Position numbers and translations under genes: made by a program. This document shows positions 45,502 to 53,420 of a stretch of 64,000 bases of DNA, piece by piece. Numbering within the stretch: the first letter of the stretch is position 1; every line of letters begins with the position of its first letter. The DNA is from an uncultured Bacteroidota bacterium (lineage in GTDB: Bacteria > Bacteroidota > Rhodothermia > Rhodothermales > Salinibacteraceae): assembly GCA_913055845.1 (NCBI GenBank), contig CAJXKO010000004.1, positions 1-64,000 of the forward strand. Direction: 5' to 3'. Below the pieces are notes generated by a model. The model was not told the DNA's origin and searched no databases. It saw only the letters and a program-made list of their open reading frames with translations.

Positions 45502-46852
45502 CGTGACGGACGCCCCCCTGACGGTGCTGGGCGGCGGGCCCGCGGGGCTTGCGACCGGCTTTTACGCGCGACGGGAGGGACTGGCCGTACGCCTCTTTGA
45601 GGCGGCGGACGCGGTCGGTGGCAATGCCCGTACGCTCCAGCTCGGCCCCTTCCGCTACGATACCGGCGCGCATCGCTTCCACGACAAAAACGAGACGGTA
45701 ACGGCCGATCTCAAAGCACTTCTGGGCGACGACCTGCGCCGCGTGGACGCTCCTAGCCAAATCTGCTGGCAGGGACGGCGTATCGACTTTCCACTCGCGC
45801 CCTACGATCTCCTGCGGAAACTCCCCCTCTCCCTCCTCGGCCAGATTGCGTGGGAGCAGCTGTCCATTCCCCGCGTCTCCGACGACGCCGAGCACTTCCG
45901 CGAGATGGCGCTCGAGAGCTACGGCCCCACACTCGCGGAGCTTTTCTTGCTGAACTACACCGAGAAGTTGTGGGGGGCAGACGCCACGACCCTCTCGCCC
46001 CGCGTGGCCGGCGACCGGCTGGAGGGGCTTGACCTTATAACCTTCCTGTTAGAGGCCTTCGGCGGCACGACAGACAAAGCACGTCACCTCGACGGCTCCT
46101 TCTACTACCCAAAGCACGGCTACGGCCAAATCGCCGACGCCACCGCCGACGCCCTCGGGCACAAGCACATCCACACCGGGGCCCGGATTACGAAGCTGGC
46201 ACACGACGGGGAGCGCATCCGCCGCGTTACGATCAACGACGCCGAGCCGGTGGGCGTGAACACTGTCGTGAGCACGCTGCCGCTTACCCTCGTCCTCCGG
46301 CTACTGGACCCACCGCCCCCTGCCCCCCTCCAGTCACTCGCCAAATCAATGCGGTTTCGCCACCTGCGCCTCGTGGTGCTGGGACTCGACCGCCCCCGCC
46401 TTACCCCGAACGCCTCGCTGTACTTCCCGGACCGCTCGGTGCCGTTCACGCGCCTCTACGAACCGAAAAACCGCAGTCCCGACATGGCTCCGGACGAGCA
46501 GACCGTGGTGGTGCTGGAGCGTCCCTGCCATCCAGGCGGTGAGGGCTGGGAGCAGTCGGAAACGTCGCTGCGGAGGCAAGCAAGAACCCTGCTGACCGAA
46601 CAGGGCCTTCTCGAGGACGGCGACACCGTCGTGGCGTCGACCCACCACGCCGTGCCGTTCGCCTATCCCATCCTCGATGTTGGGGCCGAGGCGAAGTCCA
46701 CGCGTCTGACAGAGTACCTTCGCGACTTCGAAAACCTCTACCTGCTGGGTCGGAGTGCGCAGTTCACGTATACCCACGTGCACAACCTGTACGCAGAAGC
46801 CCGGCGACTTACCAAACGGCTGACCGCTTCCTCGCCCGCTTCGGTCGCGTAA
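45485..46852 (+). CDS. FAD-dependent amine-oxidase-like oxidoreductase
   Basis: The 455-aa protein starts MSMNTNVTDAPLTVLGGGPA. The FAD-binding dinucleotide motif is LTVLGGGPAGLATGFYARRE, then GLAVRLFEAADAVGGNAR. The layout, with YTEKLWGADATTLSPRVAGD and GSFYYPKHGYGQI, is shared with protoporphyrinogen-oxidase/phytoene-desaturase-like and UDP-galactopyranose-mutase-like flavoproteins found in glycan clusters. Substrate cannot be told. The start overlaps the end of the GT-C-like gene by 17 bases. Convergent with the MscS-family gene, 48 bases away. Confidence 0.82.
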   Translation: MSMNTNVTDAPLTVLGGGPAGLATGFYARREGLAVRLFEAADAVGGNARTLQLGPFRYDTGAHRFHDKNETVTADLKALLGDDLRRVDAPSQICWQGRRIDFPLAPYDLLRKLPLSLLGQIAWEQLSIPRVSDDAEHFREMALESYGPTLAELFLLNYTEKLWGADATTLSPRVAGDRLEGLDLITFLLEAFGGTTDKARHLDGSFYYPKHGYGQIADATADALGHKHIHTGARITKLAHDGERIRRVTINDAEPVGVNTVVSTLPLTLVLRLLDPPPPAPLQSLAKSMRFRHLRLVVLGLDRPRLTPNASLYFPDRSVPFTRLYEPKNRSPDMAPDEQTVVVLERPCHPGGEGWEQSETSLRRQARTLLTEQGLLEDGDTVVASTHHAVPFAYPILDVGAEAKSTRLTEYLRDFENLYLLGRSAQFTYTHVHNLYAEARRLTKRLTASSPASVA

Positions 46853-46900
46853 CGGGGCCGGGGTCCCCTCCTCTCTCCGGCGTGGGCGTGCCCTCTGGGC

Positions 46901-48247
46901 CTATTCCGAAAGAAAATTGGGCTCATCGGAAGTGCGAAGTTCCTCTTCCACCTGAGCCTCCAGCTCGCCGTCCGGCACCACATCGATCGCTGCGGCCTGC
47001 TCGACCGCTGAGGCGGCTGGGGTAACAGCCCCTTCTTCGGGGAGATCCTCGGCCTGATAGAGGTGGAGACGATAGGTGGGCTCTGGCATCTCAATGCCCT
47101 CATCGTCGAGGGCCTGCTTCACGAGCCGAAGCGCTTCGCTCTGCACCTTGAAGAAGTCGGCGTCGTTCTGATTGACCCATCCGTGGTACCGCACAACAAC
47201 GCTGGAGTCGCCTAGCTCCCGAACCCGCGCGAAGGGCGTCGGATCTTCCATGACCCCATTCATCGCATCAAGGGTTTCCACCCCAACCCGCTGTGCGTCC
47301 GCCAGGTCCTCCGCTACGCCGATGCCTACATCGAAGAAGAAGAGCCGACGCGGATTGAGGGTATAGTTGACGAGCACGCTTTTGAAAACCGTAGCGTTCG
47401 GCAGGCGCACGTGATTGCCGTCGAACGTCAGCAAAACCAACTCGCGAGCCGTGAGTCGAACGACCCGCCCTTCGTGGTCGGCAATTGAGACGACATCGTT
47501 CACCCGAAAGGGTTGGCGTAGACTCAGCAGCACCCCAGCGAGGTAGTTCTCAATGATGTCGCGGAACGCAAAGCCGATGGCCAACCCAGCCACGCCCGCC
47601 GTGCCCAGAAGCGCCCCAACGAGGCTCGTCACGCCGAACAGATCGAAAGCGATCACCAGCCCCACAAGGACGACGCCCCCCTGCACGACCCGTCGCACGA
47701 GGCCCCACGCCAACGGACTCAGCCGAAGTGCCCGCGGCGCCTCCCACGCCCCAATCCACCGGGATAGCCCAAATGTGAAGAGCAACACGATGAGGGCGAG
47801 GCCCCCCACGGGCAGAAAGTCGAGGAGTCCGCGGGCGTACTTTTCCAGCCGGTCGACCGCAGGTATCACGCGATCAGCGAGGTCCGATTCGGCGGTGAGG
47901 TCGCTGGTAACGTACAGGACCCCTTCGAATTGACGGGCCAATGCCTCGGCTTCTGTGGCCTCTTGCGGCTGCACCACCGCTCCCTCGAGGTGCGCGACGC
48001 GGTTTCGGACCGTCACCCGCACGTCTTGGAAGGCCTCGATTTCGCCAAACACGCCCCGAAGGCGGGCCTGGAGGACGCTGTCGGCCGGCGCCGCTTCCTG
48101 GGGGTGCCAGCGACTTGTGGCCGGAAACGGCTCTGCAGGTGTCTGAGCAGCCGCGCCGAGGGGGAGCAGGAGACTCGACGCGAGGAGAATGAGCACGCCC
48201 CGAAGGGATGCGGTCATGAGTGTGCCGAACAATCGGACAAGTTCCAT
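46901..48247 (-). CDS. BON-domain/MscS-type mechanosensitive channel fusion
   Basis: The 448-aa protein opens with a signal-like helix (GVLILLASSLLLPLGAAAQT). A periplasmic segment about residues 50-125 reads DSVLQARLRGVFGEIEAFQD, then VRVTVRNRVAHLEGAVV and ALARQFEGVLYVTSDLTAES, which follows the BON-domain pattern (often membrane- or peptidoglycan-associated). The channel part has four helices and the MscS core LLGTAGVAGLAIGFAFRDI, with LAGVLLSLRQPFRVNDVV and RLPNATVFKSVLVNY. The C-terminal tail is Ala- and Glu-rich. MscS-type channels release osmolytes after down-shock, apt for a halophile. An internal ATG 30 bases in (MTASLRG) is another possible start. Confidence 0.88.
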   Translation of the reverse strand: MELVRLFGTLMTASLRGVLILLASSLLLPLGAAAQTPAEPFPATSRWHPQEAAPADSVLQARLRGVFGEIEAFQDVRVTVRNRVAHLEGAVVQPQEATEAEALARQFEGVLYVTSDLTAESDLADRVIPAVDRLEKYARGLLDFLPVGGLALIVLLFTFGLSRWIGAWEAPRALRLSPLAWGLVRRVVQGGVVLVGLVIAFDLFGVTSLVGALLGTAGVAGLAIGFAFRDIIENYLAGVLLSLRQPFRVNDVVSIADHEGRVVRLTARELVLLTFDGNHVRLPNATVFKSVLVNYTLNPRRLFFFDVGIGVAEDLADAQRVGVETLDAMNGVMEDPTPFARVRELGDSSVVVRYHGWVNQNDADFFKVQSEALRLVKQALDDEGIEMPEPTYRLHLYQAEDLPEEGAVTPAASAVEQAAAIDVVPDGELEAQVEEELRTSDEPNFLSE

Positions 48248-48333
48248 GGGACCTGAGCCTACAGGCCCGTCGCCAAAGACGCAACTGAGGAGCGGACGAG
48301 GCCTCTCAGTTCATCGGGGGCGCCGCTTTCGCA

Positions 48334-48762
48334 TCAGGCCTGCTCACCGTAGGCCGTAATCACCACCGAGCGCGCCCCGCCATTGTTGCGGTGCTCGTTC
48401 AGATAGATACCCTGCCAGGTGCCAAACGCAAGGTCGCCGTCCTGAATGGGAATGGACAGGCTCGTGTCGAGCAGCGAGGCCTTGATGTGGGCCGGCATGT
48501 CATCGGCGCCTTCGATCGTATGCTGGTAGAAGGGCTGGTTCTCGGGCACCATCTCGTTGAAGTGGCGCTCCATGTCGCCCCGCACGGCCGGGGCAGCATT
48601 CTCATTGATTGTCAGTGAGGCGGAGGTGTGCTGGATGAAAACATGCAGCAGTCCCACCTGGATGTCCTCCAGGCGTGGGCCCTGGTCTAGAATCTCGTCG
48701 GTCACGAGGTGGAAGCCGCGAGGCTTCGGATCAAGGCGGGCGGTTGCTTGGCGCCACTCCAT
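48334..48762 (-). CDS. yjbQ: YjbQ/UPF0047-family protein
   Basis: The ATG at 48762 gives 142 aa (MEWRQATARLDPKPRGFHLV). Family landmarks are LHVFIQHTSASLTINENAAP, RGDMERHFNEMVPEN, the ligand-binding TIEGADDMPAHIKASLL and LAFGTWQGIYLNEHRNNG. Members show weak thiamine-phosphate-synthase activity in vitro; the cellular role is unclear. It lies between the MscS and EEP genes on the same strand. Confidence 0.95.
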   Translation of the reverse strand: MEWRQATARLDPKPRGFHLVTDEILDQGPRLEDIQVGLLHVFIQHTSASLTINENAAPAVRGDMERHFNEMVPENQPFYQHTIEGADDMPAHIKASLLDTSLSIPIQDGDLAFGTWQGIYLNEHRNNGGARSVVITAYGEQA

Positions 48763-48806
48763 GGCAACAGGTTGCGTTGTGGATGAGACAGACGACACCT
48801 AGTTGA

Positions 48807-50072
48807 CTACGGCGCCACTCGTACGTCGATCCACACCGGAAAATGGTCGCTTACGGGCACTGCCGGCACTGTGGCTGGGTTGGGCCGCCACACTCCTGCG
48901 TCGTTCACGGACAGGGTAGCGGACGGGAGGACATAGTCGATTCGGCGCCCCCACCGGGCCGTGTCGTCGGGATCAAGGTCCGGATATCCCTTCCGCCGCG
49001 TTGCAGTCGGGACAACCTCGCCATTCACCCGGTCGTGACCGACGAGCGATCGAATGGCGTTTCGGAAGCTCGACGCGTCGTCCGGATCAGCGTTTTGATC
49101 TCCCATCACCACGAACGACGCCCCCGCATGTAGCCCACCGGCCCGCCCCGAATCATCCTCGATGTATGGTGCCTGGGCCAGATAGTCCACCCACAACTGG
49201 ATTTCATCGTGGTTGCGATGATGGTTGCGGCGTGCCACGCCGTCGAAGCCTGGCGGCGTGGGGTGACTGGCCAACAGATGGAGAACGGCTCCGCTCGGGA
49301 GCTGAACCGGCACGTCCCAGTGGCTTTTGGACGAGAGTCGAAACGCCGCCCACTCCTCGGGGCTGTACCAAGGCTTGTGCGTGGTGGAGTCGAGCGGCAC
49401 GGCGGCGGTGGGCATTTCGTGCCATCGCAGGTCTCGAAAGGTACGAATCGAATCGCGGAGCACCGCCAGGTCCTCCCGGACGAAGAGCGCCATGCCGTAC
49501 TGCCCCGGAAAGGTGCCAAAGCCCCAGGCATCGTTGCCGTAGGCGCGCCCAGCGTCGGTCTGGGGCGCCACGCTTCCGTCGTCGGGTGAGCGCGGCACCT
49601 CCGGCACCGTCGAGACAATGCTGCCGTCATTGTTGAGGTCAAAACCGCTCGGAATCCCGGTGTTGACCGGCAACATGACGGGCTGGTAGGAAACCCCCTC
49701 TAGCGTGTCCGCCTGAGGAATCGAGAGGTAGTGATCGACGAAGCGCTGCGCATTCTGACCCTCAGGCGCCCCCTCGTCGTACCCCGCCCCCCCGGATTGG
49801 TCGTACGCCATTTCGTTCACGAGTAGCACGTCGGGGGCAAGATGCTGGATGCGGGCCGCGGCCCGCTGGAGCCGTGGGTGGTCGGTCCGCCGTAAGTCCG
49901 CGGTGCGCACATCCTCGATGTTGTAGGTCATCACGCGCAGGGACGTACCCTCGGACGGAGTGGCCTGCTGACGAGGACGGCACCCTAGGAGCAAGACGGC
50001 ACTCGCTAAGAATAAGAGTAGAGTTCGGGGGAGTTGACGCGGGGGCATCAATCTGCGTTTGGATAGAAGCAT
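48807..50072 (-). CDS. Lipoprotein of the endonuclease/exonuclease/phosphatase (EEP) superfamily
   Basis: The 421-aa protein has a lipobox (LASAVLLLGCRPRQQ). The EEP core follows: LRVMTYNIEDVRTADL, PDVLLVNEMAYD with the metal Glu, ASHPTPPGF, SFVVMGDQNADPDD, WGRRIDYVLPS and VSDHFPVWIDV. The conserved N, E, D/N and final D-H residues for Mg2+ and phosphate-ester hydrolysis are in place. Secreted EEP proteins act on DNA, sphingolipids or phospholipids; the target here is unknown. An ATG at 50048 is an alternative start. Confidence 0.85.
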   Translation of the reverse strand: MLLSKRRLMPPRQLPRTLLLFLASAVLLLGCRPRQQATPSEGTSLRVMTYNIEDVRTADLRRTDHPRLQRAAARIQHLAPDVLLVNEMAYDQSGGAGYDEGAPEGQNAQRFVDHYLSIPQADTLEGVSYQPVMLPVNTGIPSGFDLNNDGSIVSTVPEVPRSPDDGSVAPQTDAGRAYGNDAWGFGTFPGQYGMALFVREDLAVLRDSIRTFRDLRWHEMPTAAVPLDSTTHKPWYSPEEWAAFRLSSKSHWDVPVQLPSGAVLHLLASHPTPPGFDGVARRNHHRNHDEIQLWVDYLAQAPYIEDDSGRAGGLHAGASFVVMGDQNADPDDASSFRNAIRSLVGHDRVNGEVVPTATRRKGYPDLDPDDTARWGRRIDYVLPSATLSVNDAGVWRPNPATVPAVPVSDHFPVWIDVRVAP

Positions 50073-50176
50073 GGCAAAAGGGTGTCGAAACGGCTCGGAT
50101 CACATGACGGTGGTGTAAGGCGTGGAGCCTTTGAGAATGCATTTCCTCGTGTGGGATTGCAATTAACTCTGGGGGC

Positions 50177-50202
50177 TTGACTTTTCTCTGAGTTCATGTT
50201 TG
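50177..50202 (+). promoter_or_regulatory. Weak candidate promoter upstream of the Bor-like genes
   Basis: TTGACT (50177-50182) is followed 12 bases later by CATGTTTG (50195-50202), which resembles the Bacteroidota -7 element TAnnTTTG more than TATAAT. The spacing is not ideal. The surrounding 100 bases are more AT-rich than the flanks. Confidence 0.25.
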
Positions 50203-50252
50203 CTTCCGTTGAACGAACGGGCGCTTTCTCCTAAACGAACCAAACAGAACTT

Positions 50253-50663
50253 ATGCCCCGGTCCCTGAGGCAGTTACTGAAAATGATCCCTCTCCTTCTG
50301 AGCCTTTGTGTTCTCTTCTCTGGATGTATGAAGACACGAATCGTCACGGATCAGGCCCCCTCCAATCAACAGGCCGAGTTGCCGTGGGCCCATGGCTTCG
50401 TCTACGGACTCGTCCCTCCAATTAACGCGCCTCTGGACACTGAGTCCACCTGTGGGGGAGCCGGGGTCTCTGAGGTCTACTTCAGACAGACATTCATTCA
50501 AGGCATTGCCCAGGGACTCACAAGCAGCCTATACTCTCCTCAGCGCTTTACTGTCACCTGCGCGCAGGGGGATGGAATGACCTCTGTGCACTCCCCTTCT
50601 TCGCTTTTCGAAGAGGGTGCAGTTCGCTCTGACGCCTCCCCGTCGCCGGACGCAACAGAGTGA
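50253..50663 (+). CDS. Bor-like lipoprotein (first of tandem pair)
   Basis: The 136-aa protein has a lipobox (LLLSLCVLFSGC). The mature part contains HGFVYGLVPPINAP, CGGAGVSEVYFRQTFIQGI and LYSPQRFTVTCA, the core of the Bor family (small outer-membrane lipoproteins first known from phage lambda and ColV plasmids). The two Cys residues framing the domain are conserved. An in-frame ATG 30 bases in (MIPLLLSLCVL) would give an even more classical signal. Base composition is lower in GC than the flanks, suggesting transfer. It is followed 48 bases later by a divergent second copy. Confidence 0.78.
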   Translation: MPRSLRQLLKMIPLLLSLCVLFSGCMKTRIVTDQAPSNQQAELPWAHGFVYGLVPPINAPLDTESTCGGAGVSEVYFRQTFIQGIAQGLTSSLYSPQRFTVTCAQGDGMTSVHSPSSLFEEGAVRSDASPSPDATE

Positions 50664-50711
50664 CTCGCCCCGCTGATTATCCCCTCTTCTGCCGACCAGT
50701 CCCCCATCCCC

Positions 50712-51152
50712 ATGCGATACATACTACCTGTTCTTCTCGCTTCCTGCCTCATGCTCACCGGATGTTATCAGGCCCGAATGACTACCGGAAAGGACGCCTC
50801 AAATACCGTCGTGGAAGAAAAATGGGCCCCTTCTTTTCTCTACGGAATCGTGCCGGCGCGCGTGGATGTGTCCGATGAGTGCCCCAACGGCATTGCCTCT
50901 GCGGAGCGGAAGTTCCGCTTTCCGAATATGCTTGTCAACGCCCTCACGCTCGGGATTTACCTTCCGCAGAGCATAACGGTAACCTGTGCCGCGGAGGGCC
51001 CGATGTCAGCCTCCACACCGATACCGGATCGGATGACCTTCACGCTATCAGAGAATGCATCCCGTGCGACCGTCCGAGACATTTTCGACTCGGCGGCGCT
51101 TCAGTCGTCCCTCCACCGCGCGCCCGCCCAGATTCGAGTCTCCAGGAACTGA
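50712..51152 (+). CDS. Bor-like lipoprotein (second of tandem pair)
   Basis: The 146-aa protein begins MRYILPVLLASCLMLTGCYQ with lipobox LTGC. The Bor core is present: WAPSFLYGIVPARVDVSDEC, FPNMLVNALTLGIYLPQSIT and VTCAAEG. It is clearly a diverged paralogue of the preceding gene, with shared spacing of YGIVP, Cys, GIYxP and VTCA. The C-terminal extension (about 40 residues) is Ser- and Thr-rich. No phage genes surround the pair. Confidence 0.78.
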   Translation: MRYILPVLLASCLMLTGCYQARMTTGKDASNTVVEEKWAPSFLYGIVPARVDVSDECPNGIASAERKFRFPNMLVNALTLGIYLPQSITVTCAAEGPMSASTPIPDRMTFTLSENASRATVRDIFDSAALQSSLHRAPAQIRVSRN

Positions 51153-51188
51153 GTCGCGCCTCGTCTCCCGCTCGCGGGTCTACATCCA

Positions 51189-51207
51189 GACGGCTATCAC
51201 GGCCGTC
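51189..51207. terminator. Small hairpin between Bor-like gene and hisS (convergent)
   Basis: GACGGC (51189-51194) and GCCGTC (51202-51207) can pair with a 7-base loop, in the 64-base gap between converging genes. No strong T-tract follows on either strand. Confidence 0.3.
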
Positions 51208-51216
51208 AGGGTATGT

Positions 51217-52545
51217 TTAGGCCGGAGCGCCTCCCGACGCATTCCCCTCCAGGCGACGCTGTAGGTAGGGGGTCAGTTCATCGAAGGGGACCTCTTCTTG
51301 CTCCCCACTCTTCATCTCCTTCACGGTCGCGGCCTCGGCCTCCAGTTCATTGCCGCCGATGATCATCGCGTACGGAGCCTTCTGTCGATTGGCCTCCTTC
51401 ATCTGTGCCTTCAGCGAACGGCCCATCAGGTCGTGGGCCACGTGCAGGCCTTCATTCCGCAACTCTTGCGAGGTGCGAAAGACCCATTGCTCGGCGTCGT
51501 CTCCAAGTGCGGCGATGAACACATCGGGGGTTGGCGGGCCCGGACGCTCCGCATCCGCGGCGTCGAGCGCCAGGAAAAGACGCTCCATGCCTGCCGCGAA
51601 GCCGACGGCCGGTACGGGCTCGTCGCTGCCCAGCACCTCGGCCAACCGATCGTAGCGCCCGCCGCCCGCAAGCGCACTCTGCGCCCCGAGGCCTGGACTT
51701 TCGAGCTCAAACGTGGTCTCGGTGTAGTAGTCGAGCCCCCGCACCAGCCGCGGGGCCTCCTCGTACTCGATGTCCAGATCCGTGAGGAGACCTTTCACCT
51801 CATCGTAGTGCACAAGGCTCTCCTCATCCACGAAGTCGATGAGCTTCGGGGCATCGCGGAGGAGCTTCTGCTCGTGCTCCACCTTAGTGTCAAGAATGCG
51901 CAGGGGGTTGCGCTCCAGCCGGCGTCGGCTCGTATCCGAAAGCTCGTTGGCGTAGGGCCTCAGGTACTCTTCCAGCGCCTGCACGTATTCTTCGCGGCGC
52001 TCCGGTGTGCCCAGCGTATTGAGGCGAAGCTTAAGGTCGGACAAGCCAAGGGCTTCGCACACAGCCATCAAGACGGCAATGGTTTCGGCGTCGGCTCGGG
52101 CCTCGTCGGCCCCCAAGATTTCGATGCCGAACTGGTGAAATTGCCTGTAGCGCCCCTTCTGCGGTTTTTCGGCCCGGAAGCAGGGGCCAAGGTAAAACAG
52201 CTTTTGGACGCCACCGCGCTGATCGAGGTGATGCTGCAGATAGGCCCGCACCACCGGCGCCGTAATTTCGGGACGGAGGACGTACTGCGTGTCGCCCCGC
52301 TCGAAGGCGAACATTTCCTTCTGCACAATGTCGGTCGACTCCCCCACGCCTCGCGCCACAAGCTCGGTTGGTTCGAGGATGGGTGTGCGGATTTCGTCGA
52401 AGTTGTGGCGGCGCATCACGTCGCGGACGGTGGCCTCCACATGGCGCCACTCGGCACTGGGAGCAATGCGAGTGCCCCCGTCGTCGGTGTACGCGTCCGG
52501 CAGAATGTCGAATGTGCCTCGGATGGTTTGGAACGAGGTGCTCAC
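51217..52545 (-). CDS. hisS: Histidine--tRNA ligase
   Basis: HisRS charges tRNA-His. I use the GTG at 52545 (442 aa, MSTSFQTIRGTFDILPDAYT), because that removes seven non-family residues that follow a TTG. Class II motif 1 is seen around FDEIRTPILEPTELVARGVG, motif 2 is CFRAEKPQKGRYRQFHQFG, HisA is RGLDYYTETTFELE and motif 3 is VGFAAGMERLFLAL. A C-terminal anticodon-binding domain follows. All signature residues are present. It is followed 43 bases upstream by ptsN on the same strand. Confidence 0.97.
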   Translation of the reverse strand: MSTSFQTIRGTFDILPDAYTDDGGTRIAPSAEWRHVEATVRDVMRRHNFDEIRTPILEPTELVARGVGESTDIVQKEMFAFERGDTQYVLRPEITAPVVRAYLQHHLDQRGGVQKLFYLGPCFRAEKPQKGRYRQFHQFGIEILGADEARADAETIAVLMAVCEALGLSDLKLRLNTLGTPERREEYVQALEEYLRPYANELSDTSRRRLERNPLRILDTKVEHEQKLLRDAPKLIDFVDEESLVHYDEVKGLLTDLDIEYEEAPRLVRGLDYYTETTFELESPGLGAQSALAGGGRYDRLAEVLGSDEPVPAVGFAAGMERLFLALDAADAERPGPPTPDVFIAALGDDAEQWVFRTSQELRNEGLHVAHDLMGRSLKAQMKEANRQKAPYAMIIGGNELEAEAATVKEMKSGEQEEVPFDELTPYLQRRLEGNASGGAPA

Positions 52546-52588
52546 GGGCAATAAAAGATTGTCCAAGCGAGTACGTAGGAGAGACGGG

Positions 52589-53074
52589 TTAACTCTGTAG
52601 GGCCTGTTCCCCTTCGCGCAGGACGTCGAGAATGGTTTGAGGGGTTTCGGCCCTCAGGAGACGGTCGCGCACCCCATCGCGACTCACAAGCCGCGAGATG
52701 CGGCCGAGAATTTTGATGTGCTGCGACTTGTGCTCCTCCGGCCCCACGACGAGCAAAAGGAGGCGCACCGGCGTATCGTCGACCGCCCCAAAGTCGACGG
52801 GTTCATCGGTGGTGGCGAAGGCGACGAGTGTATCGACCACCGCAGATGTCTTAGCGTGGGGGAGGCCAAGCCCCTTGCCCACCCCGGTTGACATCTTTTC
52901 TTCTCGCTCGTGAACGGCCGCTCGCACCTCTTCGAGGTCCCGAATTGCCTCGTGGGGAGCAAGCAAATCAATGATCGTGTCGATCACTTCCGACTTTTCC
53001 GTTCCCGAAAGCCCAACACGAATGTGGTCGGGGGAGAGCAACTCATGGAGTTCGGTGGTCCGGGTCGTCGGCAT
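52589..53074 (-). CDS. ptsN: PtsN-like PTS EIIA (fructose/nitrogen type)
   Basis: The ATG at 53074 gives 161 aa. The EIIA domain has LLAPHEAIRDLEEVRAAVHE, REEKMSTGVGKGLGLPHAK with phosphorylatable H73, VRLLLLVVGPEEHKSQHIKI and LGRISRLVSRDGV. EIIA-Ntr proteins regulate K+ transport, nitrogen and stress networks, not sugar uptake. Its putative donors, EI and HPr, are encoded at 17.7-19.9 kb. It is divergent from an SLC12-type K+/Na+/Cl- cotransporter, and EIIA-Ntr is known to control K+ transport in proteobacteria, so a link is conceivable but inferred. Confidence 0.93.
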   Translation of the reverse strand: MPTTRTTELHELLSPDHIRVGLSGTEKSEVIDTIIDLLAPHEAIRDLEEVRAAVHEREEKMSTGVGKGLGLPHAKTSAVVDTLVAFATTDEPVDFGAVDDTPVRLLLLVVGPEEHKSQHIKILGRISRLVSRDGVRDRLLRAETPQTILDVLREGEQALQS

Positions 53075-53420
53075 GCGTGGAAACGAGTCGGTGAACAAGA
53101 CCAGACACGGGCCGCCCGCACACGAATCCTGCGCTGCTCGGAAGGGCCGGCGGCCCTAAGAATAGGACAGCACACCGTCGATTTCACGTGTATGACGGCG
53201 TTGCCCCCCGAAAAACACTCCGAAAGACGGCTCAGTTCTACGCACCTAAAAAGAATTCACGATCCCACACACTTTGGCAGCGCATTCTCCCCCAAGTTCT
53301 GCCGCCCGGTGTCCCTCCGGTCCCAATGGATATCGCACTTCGCACTGGCCCGGTTTCCCCAAACGCCGTCCTCTCTGTTAGTTAGGTTGATGGCCCTCCG
53401 TTCAAACCAGCGCAACGGTC
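53075..53420. other. Divergent intergenic region between ptsN and the SLC12 gene
   Basis: I see no gene in these 346 bases. The palindrome GGGCCG-G-CGGCCC (53144-53156) is the only clear structure. The right half has TTAGTTAGGTTGATGG shortly before the SLC12 start and should carry that gene's promoter, but no confident -35/-10 pair is visible. Frames through here have unlikely composition. Confidence 0.45.

Noticed and set aside
50253..51152. Remnant prophage because Bor was first described in lambda
   Set aside because: No integrase, capsid, tail or lysis genes flank the pair.
51298..52554. Plus-strand frame of 418 codons opposite hisS
   Set aside because: Antisense to a complete class II synthetase; no motif of its own.
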